Source of the DNA: a virus
IMG/VR virus record: IMGVR_UViG_3300032304_000700
Coordinates: 25,400-89,399 of that record
DNA: 64,000 bases
Direction: 5' to 3' (one strand)
Positions within the stretch are counted from its first letter, which is position 1. Each line of letters starts with the position of its first letter. The translations under genes were made by a program, and so were the position numbers. Shown here in pieces: positions 24,339-34,800 of this stretch. The notes under the pieces were generated by a model, which saw only the letters and a program-made list of their open reading frames with translations, did no database searches and was not told the DNA's origin.

Positions 24339-25754
24339 TTATAATTTAATACTTTTGCAAAAATGATAAAATTCTTCCAATTCAGGGAATGTTTTACAAA
24401 AATCAGTTCCTCTTCTAATATCATGATTAGAAAAATATTGATAAAAATTATATCTGTTTTTCATTTGTTGTTCTATATCTTGTGGTGAAATCATCCAATC
24501 GTAAATTCTTTTCACTTTTTGTACCTCCACATCACTATATCCAATATATTCCGGTGTGAATGATGGGGATGCATAATAGGTTATTAATTTGGATTGTTCT
24601 AAAATATATTTAGAAAAATCATATGGTAAAATTTGAACAGTTTGATGTTGTGGATGTCTTAAGTAAGATGAATCTAAAAATGTTGCAGAATTCCAATATC
24701 TATCGGTTGAACCATATTCTCTTTTTAAATTATAAACTTCAGTAATTAACTTATTATAATTAAATAAACTTAATGCATTATACGTAGACATAAAAGTTAT
24801 ATTAGTTCTTTTTAATGAACCTAATATTTTATTTACATTGTCCCAAAAACGATTAAATTCTAATCCTGTTCTAATATATTCAGCTTGTTCTCCCCATGTA
24901 TCAGTAGATGTAAAAATTACAATTTCTTTAACTCTATCTTCACCTTCTATTATTTTAAGTTTTTCTATAAATTTATCTATCAAATTATCCGGTGCACCTA
25001 AATTTGAATTAATTGCTAATTTTAATTCTTTGTTTGGATTTTTATTTTCAATTATAAAATCTAATACACCCCACGTATCTTTCGATAATAGTGGTTCTCC
25101 TCCGGTAATTCTAAATGTATGTAAATCTCTATATAATTCTGGCCACCACTTCCAAAAGGCTTCTACATATGGATTATATTGACTATGTGGGATTGGGAAT
25201 TTATCTTCAGCCTTTAACCATGCATCACCATTGAATCCATCTAATGTTGGATATGCACCAAATTTATTTATTTCCTCAACCCACTTGGAACTATATGCAG
25301 GGCCACAATATGAACATTTAAAATTACAAGCATTACTAAATGCAACTTCTACATATTTTGGATTATAATCATCTCTCCAATTTGAATTAAATATTTCTTC
25401 TTTAAATGGGAGTGACCAACTTTCTCCTGATTTAAAGATTCTATCACTAAACCTATCCGAATTATCTTCTACATTCCAACAATAATCACATTCGGTGGGC
25501 CTTGCACCACTTAACATTTCTTTTCTACGAAGTTTTTTATATCTCGTATTATGTAGTGCAGATGGATTTCTTGCAATTTCCGTTTCTGATATTTTATGAG
25601 TACGAGGGTGGTGGCATGAGTGATTGTGGCCACTTTGTAATTGTAAAGTTACTTGTGTCCATTTTGCCAAACACATTCCATTTCCTACTTGATTTAAATC
25701 TTCTTTTACTTTAACATAAAATGGATTATCAAAATTTCCTTTATCTTCTGCCAT
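24339..25754 (-). CDS. Radical SAM protein with extra N-terminal cysteines (twitch-type)
   Basis: A 471-aa radical SAM protein. The cluster motif is C143-x3-C147-x2-C150 in SNACNFKCSYCGP, and RITGGEPLL (around residues 216-224) is the GGE motif. Additional cysteines at 28, 47, 89 and 92 (ECDYC) could bind an auxiliary cluster. The pattern is that of the twitch-domain radical SAM proteins I recall from marine phages and polysaccharide clusters. The substrate is unknown; a sugar or peptide carbon-centred reaction is likely. It lies between the LamG protein and the first GT7-LamG protein with two- to three-base gaps. Confidence 0.83.
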   Translation of the reverse strand: MAEDKGNFDNPFYVKVKEDLNQVGNGMCLAKWTQVTLQLQSGHNHSCHHPRTHKISETEIARNPSALHNTRYKKLRRKEMLSGARPTECDYCWNVEDNSDRFSDRIFKSGESWSLPFKEEIFNSNWRDDYNPKYVEVAFSNACNFKCSYCGPAYSSKWVEEINKFGAYPTLDGFNGDAWLKAEDKFPIPHSQYNPYVEAFWKWWPELYRDLHTFRITGGEPLLSKDTWGVLDFIIENKNPNKELKLAINSNLGAPDNLIDKFIEKLKIIEGEDRVKEIVIFTSTDTWGEQAEYIRTGLEFNRFWDNVNKILGSLKRTNITFMSTYNALSLFNYNKLITEVYNLKREYGSTDRYWNSATFLDSSYLRHPQHQTVQILPYDFSKYILEQSKLITYYASPSFTPEYIGYSDVEVQKVKRIYDWMISPQDIEQQMKNRYNFYQYFSNHDIRRGTDFCKTFPELEEFYHFCKSIKL

Positions 25755-25756
25755 AA

Positions 25757-27202
25757 TTACGATTTTACGTTTATAAGTTTATGTTTGTCAAATATTGTAT
25801 CAGTACTAATATATGTATATTTCATATTATTTATACCATCATTTTTATAATTAATATTACCTTGTTGCATTTCTAATATGTATCTTTTTTCATTTTTTGC
25901 AGTAGTGTCTCCTTTTGCCCATTTATCTATTCCACCAACACTTATTAAACCTTCGGTTTGATGTGGTAAACATTTAAATTTGCCGTCGCGTCTGTATGGT
26001 AATATAGTATGTGGTATTATTATATCATCATTTTCAAAAGAAACATTTTTAATATTAAATTGTGTATTTTCTACATTGTTTTTAATTTTATTATTTGCAA
26101 ATGATAAATCAAATATCATTCCATTTTCTATATCATTTTTATGCAATGATTTTATCTCATTTGGATTTAAACATCTATCCCATATTTTTATTTTAGATAT
26201 ATTTCCTTTAAAATATTTAGAATTAGTATCACTTTGGGTTGGTGAATATCCTATATAAAAATCTTCCATTCCATATCTTTTTAATGGTTCTTCAAAAATT
26301 AATGGTGATAGAGTTCCAGTTCCTAATCTTGCATCACTTTCTCTACCATTTAAATAAAAATGTATTTTTTTATTTGTTGCATCAACTGACATAGTTACCC
26401 AGCTCCATTGGTTTTCATATCTTTTAATCCATTGATATAGATGTTGTTTTTTTCTGTCCCATAACATAGCAGTATATGCTCTACTATTATTGAATGATAT
26501 ACCCCAATCAAAACCTGGTTTTCTAAGAATTGGATATTCACAAAATCTTCTTTCGGTGTCACCAATCAAATAAATAGGGACTTTTTCTATTTGTTGTTCT
26601 GCTTTTACTAATATAGAAACAGTATGAGAGTTTGATATGGCATTTCTTAATTTAATATTAACTGGAAATGATATTTTTGAATTTTTACCATTAAAATATC
26701 CAGTTGTATCATTTTCATTATAATCTAATTTAGTTTTTTCGACATATCCTTCCATTACACATCTCCAAAATAGGTCATCATCTTCCATGCCCCAATCCCA
26801 ATAATCATTGGAATATCCATTGGTTTTTTCTACTTGTTCTTTTGAAAATACAACCGCACCCCCAAAGTATTCCTCATATTTTAATTGATAATCCGATTGT
26901 GAAATACGAACTGCAATATGTTGTGGATTTCCTTCTGGAAATGAATAATCACAACTTTCATCTTCTGGTACCATATCAATATCATGCCAAACTATATAAT
27001 CACATCCATCATCAAATGCATATTTTGCAGCAATGTTCTTCATTAAACCTCTATTAAAAAGTTTATCGTCACATTGATGTGCTAGATAAATTGTATGTTC
27101 AATTCCTCTTTCGGTTAAGAACTTGGATACATGTGGAACAAATATATTCATATGTTCCTCTCTATTTCTATATGGTACGCATACTCCTAATTTGTGGCTC
27201 AT
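25757..27202 (-). CDS. GT7-type galactosyltransferase with LamG domain inserted, copy 1
   Basis: A 481-aa protein. Residues 1-165 match beta-1,4-galactosyltransferase (GT7): GVCVPYRNREEHM, FNRGLMKNIA, DxD as D74-I-D76, YFGGAVVFSKEQ, and GYSNDYWDWGMEDDDLFWR. Residues about 168-365 are a LamG-like beta-sandwich (SHTVSILVKAE, WSWVTMSVDATNKKIHFYLN, FYIGYS). The last 50 residues resume GT7 with RYILEMQQGNINYKNDGINN and MKYTYIS, equivalent to the DGLNSLxY end of galactosyltransferases. The lectin-like domain is thus placed inside the catalytic domain. There is no signal peptide. It overlaps copy 2 by four bases. Confidence 0.8.
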   Translation of the reverse strand: MSHKLGVCVPYRNREEHMNIFVPHVSKFLTERGIEHTIYLAHQCDDKLFNRGLMKNIAAKYAFDDGCDYIVWHDIDMVPEDESCDYSFPEGNPQHIAVRISQSDYQLKYEEYFGGAVVFSKEQVEKTNGYSNDYWDWGMEDDDLFWRCVMEGYVEKTKLDYNENDTTGYFNGKNSKISFPVNIKLRNAISNSHTVSILVKAEQQIEKVPIYLIGDTERRFCEYPILRKPGFDWGISFNNSRAYTAMLWDRKKQHLYQWIKRYENQWSWVTMSVDATNKKIHFYLNGRESDARLGTGTLSPLIFEEPLKRYGMEDFYIGYSPTQSDTNSKYFKGNISKIKIWDRCLNPNEIKSLHKNDIENGMIFDLSFANNKIKNNVENTQFNIKNVSFENDDIIIPHTILPYRRDGKFKCLPHQTEGLISVGGIDKWAKGDTTAKNEKRYILEMQQGNINYKNDGINNMKYTYISTDTIFDKHKLINVKS

Positions 27203-28620
27203 ATTGATACTGTAATATGTGTTTGATTTCCTACTGTTGATTTACTTAATTCCTTAAATTTTAAATTAGACAACCCGTCATGTTTTGTATTTTTATGGCC
27301 AGGTGCAACTTCATTTATATATCGTAACTGATTATATCTAGTTGTTATATTTTTCCAAGAACCATTTACGAAACCATTTTCTTCATGTGGTAATAATTCA
27401 AAAGTACAATCTCTTCTATGTGGGATATAAATTATTTTATTTTTTTCAGTAGATACTCCGGCCATTCCACAATTATTAACAATTCCATCATTATTATTGG
27501 CGGATAAATCTATAAGTTTATATTCTTTCATAAATTTGGCATCGTAATAAGTTTTTAATAAATGAGGTGATTGATATTCCCCATAACTTTGACTAAGACC
27601 AAAAAAATCATTTGTGGATATTTCTAAAATTTCTTCTTCTTTCAATATTCCATCAAATATTGCAAATGATTGAATCAATCCTTTAAAGAATTTAGGATTA
27701 GTTTCTCTATTTGGGTCACCTGCTCCTAAATAAAAATATGGTTCTTTTTTATATAAGTGTAATCTATTTTCTATTTTTTTGGAACCAACGATAATACCAT
27801 CTTGATACATTGTCACTATTTCATTTTTTGGGTCAATAGTTACACATATATTTGTTTTATAATTTGGTTTTATTTCTGAATTTATATAAATGATATTTTC
27901 ACATGCATCATATATTTCAAAATTATATCTACCATATGAATTATAATTTATACTCATGTCAAATCCAGGTATTGTAAATACTGAAAATGTGTCATCATAA
28001 GTTTCCGGATTACAATTTAATTCTTCCGGCATAAATGATGCAAATAATGTAATCTGATTTTTTGTATCTATTGGATTTTTACCAACTACATATGAGTCTT
28101 TTCCATTAAATTGTAAAGATGCCATATTAACACCTGGCATTTTTATTTCTTTTCTATATAATTCAACATTATGTTCTCTACATCGATGTAGTAAATCATT
28201 ATCCTCATATCCCCAACCCCAATATTCATTTGAGTAACCATTAATTGCTTCAAATATAGAATTAGGAAACATTGTTACTCCACCAAAATATTCGTCAAAC
28301 AAAATTCTATTAAAAGATTTGTCAATTGATATAAAATTTGATGCCAAATGTATAGGGTGGTTAGAATAAGTATAATCTGCATCTATTGGTATCATATCTA
28401 CATCATGAAAGACAATATAATCACATTTTAATTTTTTGGCATAAAAAAATCCTATATTTAATAGTTTTCCTCTATTAAATATTTTAGAATCATCTTGTTC
28501 AACTACAATTAATTCATAAGGTATATCCGTATTACTTAGATAATTTGATATAACTCTTTTGAATATTAGTAATTGTCTATCTCTAGCCCTGTATGGAACT
28601 ATGATACCTAATTTTTGCAT
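27199..28620 (-). CDS. GT7-type galactosyltransferase with LamG domain inserted, copy 2
   Basis: A 473-aa paralogue of the adjacent gene with the same architecture. The GT7 half shows IIVPYRARDRQ, FNRGKLLNIGF, D73-V-D75, YFGGVTMFPNSIF and NEYWGWGYEDNDLLHRC. The LamG-like part covers about residues 168-370 (ITLFASFMPEE, TNICVTIDPKNEIVTMYQDG, FYLGAGDPN). GT7 resumes with QLRYINEVAPG and DGLSNLKFKEL at the end. The paralogues differ widely in the inserted domain, suggesting different ligands. Its ATG overlaps the stop of the 56-aa gene upstream. Confidence 0.8.
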   Translation of the reverse strand: MQKLGIIVPYRARDRQLLIFKRVISNYLSNTDIPYELIVVEQDDSKIFNRGKLLNIGFFYAKKLKCDYIVFHDVDMIPIDADYTYSNHPIHLASNFISIDKSFNRILFDEYFGGVTMFPNSIFEAINGYSNEYWGWGYEDNDLLHRCREHNVELYRKEIKMPGVNMASLQFNGKDSYVVGKNPIDTKNQITLFASFMPEELNCNPETYDDTFSVFTIPGFDMSINYNSYGRYNFEIYDACENIIYINSEIKPNYKTNICVTIDPKNEIVTMYQDGIIVGSKKIENRLHLYKKEPYFYLGAGDPNRETNPKFFKGLIQSFAIFDGILKEEEILEISTNDFFGLSQSYGEYQSPHLLKTYYDAKFMKEYKLIDLSANNNDGIVNNCGMAGVSTEKNKIIYIPHRRDCTFELLPHEENGFVNGSWKNITTRYNQLRYINEVAPGHKNTKHDGLSNLKFKELSKSTVGNQTHITVSI

Positions 28621-28790
28621 TACTTATCCTGACTTAATTTATGAAATTCAGTCAAATAATATTGAATACGATTGCTCCACTCATCTTTATCAATTTCTTC
28701 AAACCAAACGGTAAGTGCGTCTAATGAATTTGCAATCTTTTCTAAAGCTTTTATTTTTTTTGTTTCTAATAATAACTCTTCGTCTGTCAT
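28620..28790 (-). CDS. 56-aa acidic small protein
   Basis: ATG at 28790 to TAA at 28620-28622, overlapping the ATG of the next GT7-LamG gene as TAATG. The product is helical and acidic (MTDEELLLETKKIKALEKIA, then SLDALTVWFEEIDKDEW). The tight overlap and normal codon use support it as a real gene that would otherwise be left as an unexplained gap. No family recognised; it may assist the adjacent glycosyltransferase. Confidence 0.6.
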   Translation of the reverse strand: MTDEELLLETKKIKALEKIANSLDALTVWFEEIDKDEWSNRIQYYLTEFHKLSQDK

Positions 28791-28838
28791 AATTTATTTA
28801 TTTTTAGTAATATATGATTTTTTATTTAAATTACCAAA

Positions 28839-29687
28839 TTATATTGCAATAATTTTTTTAAGTAATTTTATCCATTGTTTATATCCAAATTCTTTTCCTA
28901 TGTATTCAAACATATATTCCGTATTTGTAACATCTATTTCAAAATTATTACTTCTCAATGATTGATACATTTTTAAATATTCATTTGAAAAAGAATAATC
29001 TTTTTTAATATCAGCAACTTCTTTAATCCTTTTAATGCAAGTTGAATCCCATTTGAAATGATGTACCTGAACATTATATTCATCAATAGGTGCAATCAAC
29101 GGATGATTCCAACCTTGCCATCTCCATGTTGTTTGTCCGTCTATTTTTGCGTAGTGTTGACCGGGTGTAATTTCAATATATCCCCTCATTATACATATTT
29201 TATTTGGACATGCACCACTCATTGGGTATCTAAAAAATCCTGCAACTGGAAATTGGTCGAATATATTTTCTTTTTTATTTATCTTTGGAAAATCTCCTGT
29301 TTGGCCAATTCTATCAATGAATCCACCTCTTACTAATTCCCACCCGTTTCTATCACAATCTGAAATTATTTCTTTTAGTGGTTTTGAGTAAATATGTAAT
29401 TCATCATCATCCGAAACTACCCACCAATCATTAGGAAATAACATTTTAGTTTCATTATATAATTCGGTAACATATTCCCAATTAAATTTTTCTTTGGTTA
29501 CTCTTTGTACAATTTTTGCTGTATTAAATTCTTTTGTTATTTTTAAAACTTCATTATAAGTACTAGAACCTTCCCACTCATAAACTACTACATACATTTC
29601 GTCCACCAAATCTTTATAATGATTCAGCATATGCCACAAAGTGTCTACCCTGCTGCCAGTAACAGTAACTAATCTTATTTTATTCAT
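28839..29687 (-). CDS. GT-A (family 2-like) glycosyltransferase
   Basis: A 282-aa protein. RLVTVTGSRVDTLWHMLNHY (residues 4-23) and VDEMYVVVYEWEGSS resemble the opening Rossmann strands of GT2 or GT92-like enzymes. WWVVSDDDELHIY (around residues 86-98) is the metal-binding DxD motif. A HHFKWDS segment near residue 210 may be the C-terminal catalytic region. No membrane segment is visible. It is separated from the small gene downstream by 48 bases and follows the methyltransferase gene. Confidence 0.7.
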   Translation of the reverse strand: MNKIRLVTVTGSRVDTLWHMLNHYKDLVDEMYVVVYEWEGSSTYNEVLKITKEFNTAKIVQRVTKEKFNWEYVTELYNETKMLFPNDWWVVSDDDELHIYSKPLKEIISDCDRNGWELVRGGFIDRIGQTGDFPKINKKENIFDQFPVAGFFRYPMSGACPNKICIMRGYIEITPGQHYAKIDGQTTWRWQGWNHPLIAPIDEYNVQVHHFKWDSTCIKRIKEVADIKKDYSFSNEYLKMYQSLRSNNFEIDVTNTEYMFEYIGKEFGYKQWIKLLKKIIAI

Positions 29688-29708
29688 TTAATTTTTTATT
29701 AATCTTTT

Positions 29709-30467
29709 TTAAAGCTTTCTTGTTAGCAGTGCTAAACCAGTGCTTGTAACTTTTTTATCAAACATACGAAAATTTTTTAAATTTACCAAATTCCATTTTT
29801 TATCCTCTTCTAATTCTTTAATAAATTTACATGGTCCGTCAAAAGGAACAAAATCTTCCTTTGAATTTTCCGTAACAACTAATGTATCATGGTAGGTTTG
29901 GTCGGTATCGTGAATTGTTATAATACCATTTTCAGACATTATAGTTGAATATAATTCAAAATCTTTTTTAACTCCTTCGTATGAATGGTCTCCGTCAATA
30001 TGTAAATAATCTATTTTCATATCTTGTCTTACAAAATAATCATAAAAAGCTCTTTCGGATGTTTCTAATATAACTTGTGGTGAAAAGTGTTGTCTTAAAA
30101 AACTATTTTCATTTGTCCAATCGGTAAACCCACCAACACCATTAGCAGCATCTATTATTATTGTAGTTCCAATATCACCCCATTCTGCTTGGCCATTTCC
30201 TTCAAATATATTTTGAGAATGTAAATCCATTCTAGCTTGTGTCATAAGTCTTGGAATAAAACCTCCTCCTGACCCAATACAGACACATATTTTTGCTCTA
30301 ATAAATTGAATGAAAGAATATACCAATAATCCATCACCCAGGTGTAAATCGGTTGCACCATGTGTCCAACGATATTTGACAGGTTCTAAAACTTCTTCAT
30401 CATTTTCGTTTATTGTATGATTATTTGTTAAATACTTTTTTATAAGTACATCATTAAGTAACTGCAT
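29709..30467 (-). CDS. Class I SAM-dependent methyltransferase-like protein
   Basis: A 252-aa protein. VCIGSGGGFIPRL (around residues 58-70) is the SAM-binding Gly loop, IIIDAANGVGG the second acidic strand, and DYLHIDGDHSYEGVKKDFE with IITIHDTD is the pattern of the Methyltransf_24/CmcI-type group, in which Asp and His bind a metal. These often act on sugar or small-molecule hydroxyls. It overlaps the upstream GT-B gene by 28 bases, so a later internal start is possible, though no other Met lies near. Confidence 0.78.
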   Translation of the reverse strand: MQLLNDVLIKKYLTNNHTINENDEEVLEPVKYRWTHGATDLHLGDGLLVYSFIQFIRAKICVCIGSGGGFIPRLMTQARMDLHSQNIFEGNGQAEWGDIGTTIIIDAANGVGGFTDWTNENSFLRQHFSPQVILETSERAFYDYFVRQDMKIDYLHIDGDHSYEGVKKDFELYSTIMSENGIITIHDTDQTYHDTLVVTENSKEDFVPFDGPCKFIKELEEDKKWNLVNLKNFRMFDKKVTSTGLALLTRKL

Positions 30468-31426
30468 ATTTCTTTAATCCAATTTTGTTTATTTGTATAT
30501 TTTGTCAATCCATCTCTCAATTTACAAAATTCTAAATTTACTTTTTCAAATTCATCCTCTTGTAATTCTAAATATCTTTGATGAAATTCCCCTTTACTAC
30601 TTGCTCTATATTTGTAATCAATACCTTTCATCCAATCGGTATGTATAATTGGAACTTTACCATTATCAACTGCATCAAAAATTGCATATCCAAATGGTTC
30701 TTTGGTATAACATCCATGAAATATTTGAAAGTTTTTTTGAAAAAAATTATTATGAAAATTATAATCAAATTCCATAAAATTATGATAGTCCGAATTAGTT
30801 TTTGACCCTTCTAACATTCTTTTGTAATCGTATTTGTTTGAAAAGATAATTGATGGAATGCAATCTAAATAGTGTGCATTCTTTCTGGTCTCACATCTTG
30901 CAGCATATCCAATTTTATTAGTTATTATTCCTGTGAATGGTTTATTGTGTTTCCATTCATAGTAGTTTGTAATCGTTTTTGTTTTTGGATATTGATTGTG
31001 TATTGTATCGTTTTCATATCCTATCCAAACTATGTTTTCGGAATTATCTAATATTTCTTTTTGCCATTCCCAATCGACTTTTGTCATTATATTTTCGTAA
31101 TCAGAATTTAAACCCAACATATCAGGAATAAACGCATGGACAAATGTAAGATAAGTTTTGTGTAAATAGTTTTTAATAATAGGATTTTGTTTGTAAGAGT
31201 GATGTAAGAAAATAATCTTATCACATTCATCTAATATTTTATCAACTTCTTTTTCGTTTCCAAAAGTGTAGATTGCATCAATTTCTCTAATCAACGGCCT
31301 GCCATCAATTATAATTTTATAATCTTCTTTGACTAATGGTAAAACATTTTCTATAAAGTTATTGCACCAAATATCAGCACCACCGATAACATTTTTTCCA
31401 TAACCTGTTGTAATAAAAACTATCAT
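30440..31426 (-). CDS. Putative GT-B glycosyltransferase
   Basis: A 328-aa protein. The opening IVFITTGYGKNVIGGADIWC resembles the N-terminal Gly-rich loop of GT4-type enzymes. IGYAARCETRKNAHYLDCI corresponds to the start of the second Rossmann domain with the conserved Arg/Lys, and GCYTKEPFGYAIFDAVDNGK is the ExFG(x)nE nucleotide-sugar motif. It is the first gene of the glycan island on the transcript, 18 bases after the small fibre companion. Confidence 0.72.
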   Translation of the reverse strand: MIVFITTGYGKNVIGGADIWCNNFIENVLPLVKEDYKIIIDGRPLIREIDAIYTFGNEKEVDKILDECDKIIFLHHSYKQNPIIKNYLHKTYLTFVHAFIPDMLGLNSDYENIMTKVDWEWQKEILDNSENIVWIGYENDTIHNQYPKTKTITNYYEWKHNKPFTGIITNKIGYAARCETRKNAHYLDCIPSIIFSNKYDYKRMLEGSKTNSDYHNFMEFDYNFHNNFFQKNFQIFHGCYTKEPFGYAIFDAVDNGKVPIIHTDWMKGIDYKYRASSKGEFHQRYLELQEDEFEKVNLEFCKLRDGLTKYTNKQNWIKEICSYLMMYL

Positions 31427-31444
31427 AACTTATTTTAATATTTT

Positions 31445-31843
31445 TTACAATCCACAATCACCTAAATATCTAAAATCTCCAGAATTACTTATTCTACCAT
31501 ATGAAGTAGCATCTGAGTAAATTCTTCCACCACCAGCAAATTCGGTACCATCTGAATTATAATATGTTGTTCCATCATTTAAACCACCATACTCATTACT
31601 ATAAAGTACATTAGTATAATTTCCATTTCCGGCATTTAAACAAGCTGTTCCAGTTGGTCCAGTTGTTCCAGTTGCAACAAAAAATGCATAAGTATATCCA
31701 CCACCCCCTCCTCCTGGATTTAGCCAACTATCAAATTCCGACATACTATCTGGTGCAGTAAGTCCTCTAGCAGCGGCATAACTTCTAAGATTTAAATCCG
31801 AGCTTCCTAATTTATTTTTTATAGCTAACATTGATTGACTCAT
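31445..31843 (-). CDS. Small Gly-rich tail-fibre companion protein
   Basis: A 132-aa protein. The N-terminal 40 residues (SMLAIKNKLGSSDLNLRSYA) form helices, followed by a GGGGGG linker and a beta-rich, Tyr/Gly/Asn-rich C-terminus (YSNEYGGLNDGTTYY, RIYSDATSYGRIS). It overlaps the stop of the 1540-aa fibre by one base. Composition and position suggest a fibre tip or adhesin module; no catalytic motif is visible. Confidence 0.58.
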   Translation of the reverse strand: MSQSMLAIKNKLGSSDLNLRSYAAARGLTAPDSMSEFDSWLNPGGGGGGYTYAFFVATGTTGPTGTACLNAGNGNYTNVLYSNEYGGLNDGTTYYNSDGTEFAGGGRIYSDATSYGRISNSGDFRYLGDCGL

Positions 31844-34800
31844 TATCTATTCCTTTTTAATTCTTCAATTTCTGATTTTAATTCTTTAATACACTCAACC
31901 AATAATGGAACGATTCTTTCATAATTTAAAGTCATATAATTTTCACCAGATTTACTTTGATTAGTTTGACCAAGAGAATCAAAAGGTGCCAAATCAATCA
32001 CTTCAGGTAAAACTTCGTTAACTTCTTGTGCAATTAATCCAATTTGTCTTTTTTTATTTTTAAATCCAAAATCTTCCGCTAATTTATTTTGTGTATAATA
32101 TACCCCGTTTAACTTTTCAATTTTATCTAACGGATTTTCAATTTTGCCTTCAATATTTTTTAATCTACCATCAGAATAGTTTGCCACTACATCACCCCAA
32201 ACCTGTAATTTTGTACCATTTAAAGTTGCCCATGGCCCCCCTGCATATTGACCAAAAGTAAATGAAGTCAGAGCACTCAATACCGTATTTCTTTCAATAG
32301 ATTCTAATCCTGGTATCCCCTCATTATATATAGTTTTATATCCTCTAAGAAATCCCATTATAGTTGCCGGTGTGTCCGGGTCCCTAAATTCAAAATTACC
32401 CCCAGGTGTAATCGTTTGCGGGTTCATACCTGATGCTAGAACATCTTTCCACCCTCTTATTATGACATTTGAATTTACAGTCATATTACCAGATAATGTT
32501 GCATTTCCACTACTATCTACTGAAAATTTATCCGGCCCGATATTAATAGTACCACCGGTTATGGTTGTACCACTTAAGGTTCCACCGGTTATGGTTGTAC
32601 CACTTATTGTTGTACCACTTATTGTTGTACCACTTAATGTTCCACCGGTTATAGTAGAACCACTTACTGCTCCTTTAAAGAATGCATTCCCCGATGTATC
32701 AATATAAAATTGTTGTGCATGTATAGAACCACCACTATTTAAAGTTATACCAGATGTTGAAAAACCATCTGTATCTTTTGTTCCACTAAATATTGAATTA
32801 CTATCTATTGTCCAACCACCAACAGTACCTGCCGTTTTAGCAGAACCATTTTGTTGAGCAGTTGCACCACTAGCCGCACCATCTTTAACGGTTGTTGCAT
32901 CTGTTCCACCAATTGTTGCCGTACCTGAAATTGAAACACTACCTGCTATTACAACTCCTTCACTTTCAGTGAATTTTATGTGTGCACCAGACGGGTCTCC
33001 AAATCTCATACTACCTGTTGTATCTAAGTAATATCCTTTTCCGGTCATTAATGCCGATGCATTTGCACTTCTAATAAATCCTTTATCACTTGTACCATAT
33101 GTTCCCATTACTAAACCTCGTGTAATAGTTGCATCTTGTGCCAAAAGAATATCAGTTGCAACCGAACTAAACGTTGCACCAAATGAACTCCATTGATTTA
33201 AATATGATGTACCAGTTATTGGTTTATCCACTGCACCATCTGCAGTAGATGTGTGTCCTACTTTTGTTAAATAGTATTGTGAATTACTACCTCTTACAAC
33301 ATCTATTCTAACGGATGATGAAAAATATGCTGTATTAGGTGCCCAATCTCCTCTATAAACTACACCTGGTCCTGCACCACCATCTGCACCATTTAAACCG
33401 TTACTTCCTGCAGTTCCCGTATTCACTTTTGTAAATCTTGCAACAATAGTTTGTGTTTGACCAGTAGTACCTTCACTATCAGTATGTGTTACAACAATTG
33501 TAGCAGATGCTTCAGCTGCATTCATTACTGCAGATGTCATTGTTAATATTGCACTACTAATTGTTGGATTTGTTGAAAACCCTGAATATGTTGCAGTCAT
33601 AGATGTAAATCTACTCGTAGTTCCTTCCAATGCAGTTACTGTCACATTTGATAAAATTCCAGTTTGAACACCAGCAGCATTGGCCAATACCGATTGTGCT
33701 TGTGGAGTTGCAGATATAACTACATTTGGAACTGCTTTTTTAGTTTTTGATAATGCCAATGTATCTGTTATAGTTCTACTTACACCTTCCGAATCTGTAA
33801 CTACTGCACTAATATCTACAGTTGTTGAATTTACTCCGTTTGCTAAAGTTTTTCCATTTAAAGTAATCAATCCTGTTGATGGTGTTGTTGATATAGTTGC
33901 AATATTTGCAGATGTTGCAGTTAAAGATGTTATCGTTAAATTTGTAGTAACACCATTATAAGTTTCTTTTACCGATATGGTTACATTTGAAAATGCATCT
34001 ATTTGTTCACCTGTTGATTTTGCAGTTACTGTTTGGTCTTTTGGTGTTGATGTAATTTGCAAAACGGGTGCAGCTTTTTTGTTTTTAGTATATGTTACTA
34101 ATTTTGTTGTATCAGATGTATCACCCGCACCATCTTTATATCTTATAGTCAAATTCAAAGAACCACTATCAGCATCTAATCTTGTTATGAAATAGTCGGT
34201 TGTTGAATAATTCAATGAACCAGTTTGAACATTTGTTGCAACTGCCGATACAACATCAAATCTATTATTTGCAGATAATCCATTATTATGTGTTATAGTT
34301 TCATTACCAACTTTAACACTAACCGAACCACTACTCAATACAAAAGAACCACTTTCTACAAATCCAGTAGAACGTGCCGGTAGTGATGCATTATCGTTTG
34401 TCAAAGATACAGATAATCCATCTAATATTTTTACAGGACTTATTTTAATTGCATCTGAAAATACATTCCCAAATTGGTCAGAACCAGAAATAGAATAAAT
34501 CGTTTCACCCGTTCCATATGGATAAGATGTTCCTGATAATGTATAAGTATCTACACCATTTGTTGTATTTGTGGAAACATATGTTAGAGCGGGTTTTCCA
34601 CTTCCAGAATTTACAGTTAAAGGAGTGTCTGCAGATGCTAAGTTTTTTCTTTTAGCTTCAAGTGTTATAACTTGACCTGTTGGGTTTAATGATAAATCGG
34701 TTGCTTTGTAAATAAATTGATTTGTATTTGCAGTTACAAAAACACCAGGTGCATTATCACCATCTTCAAATCTATAAATTGTTTCATGTTGATGTAATTC

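Noticed and set aside
32551-32666. Tandem repeats as a possible CRISPR array
   Set aside because: The units are contiguous, in frame and encode fibre stalk repeats; there are no spacers.
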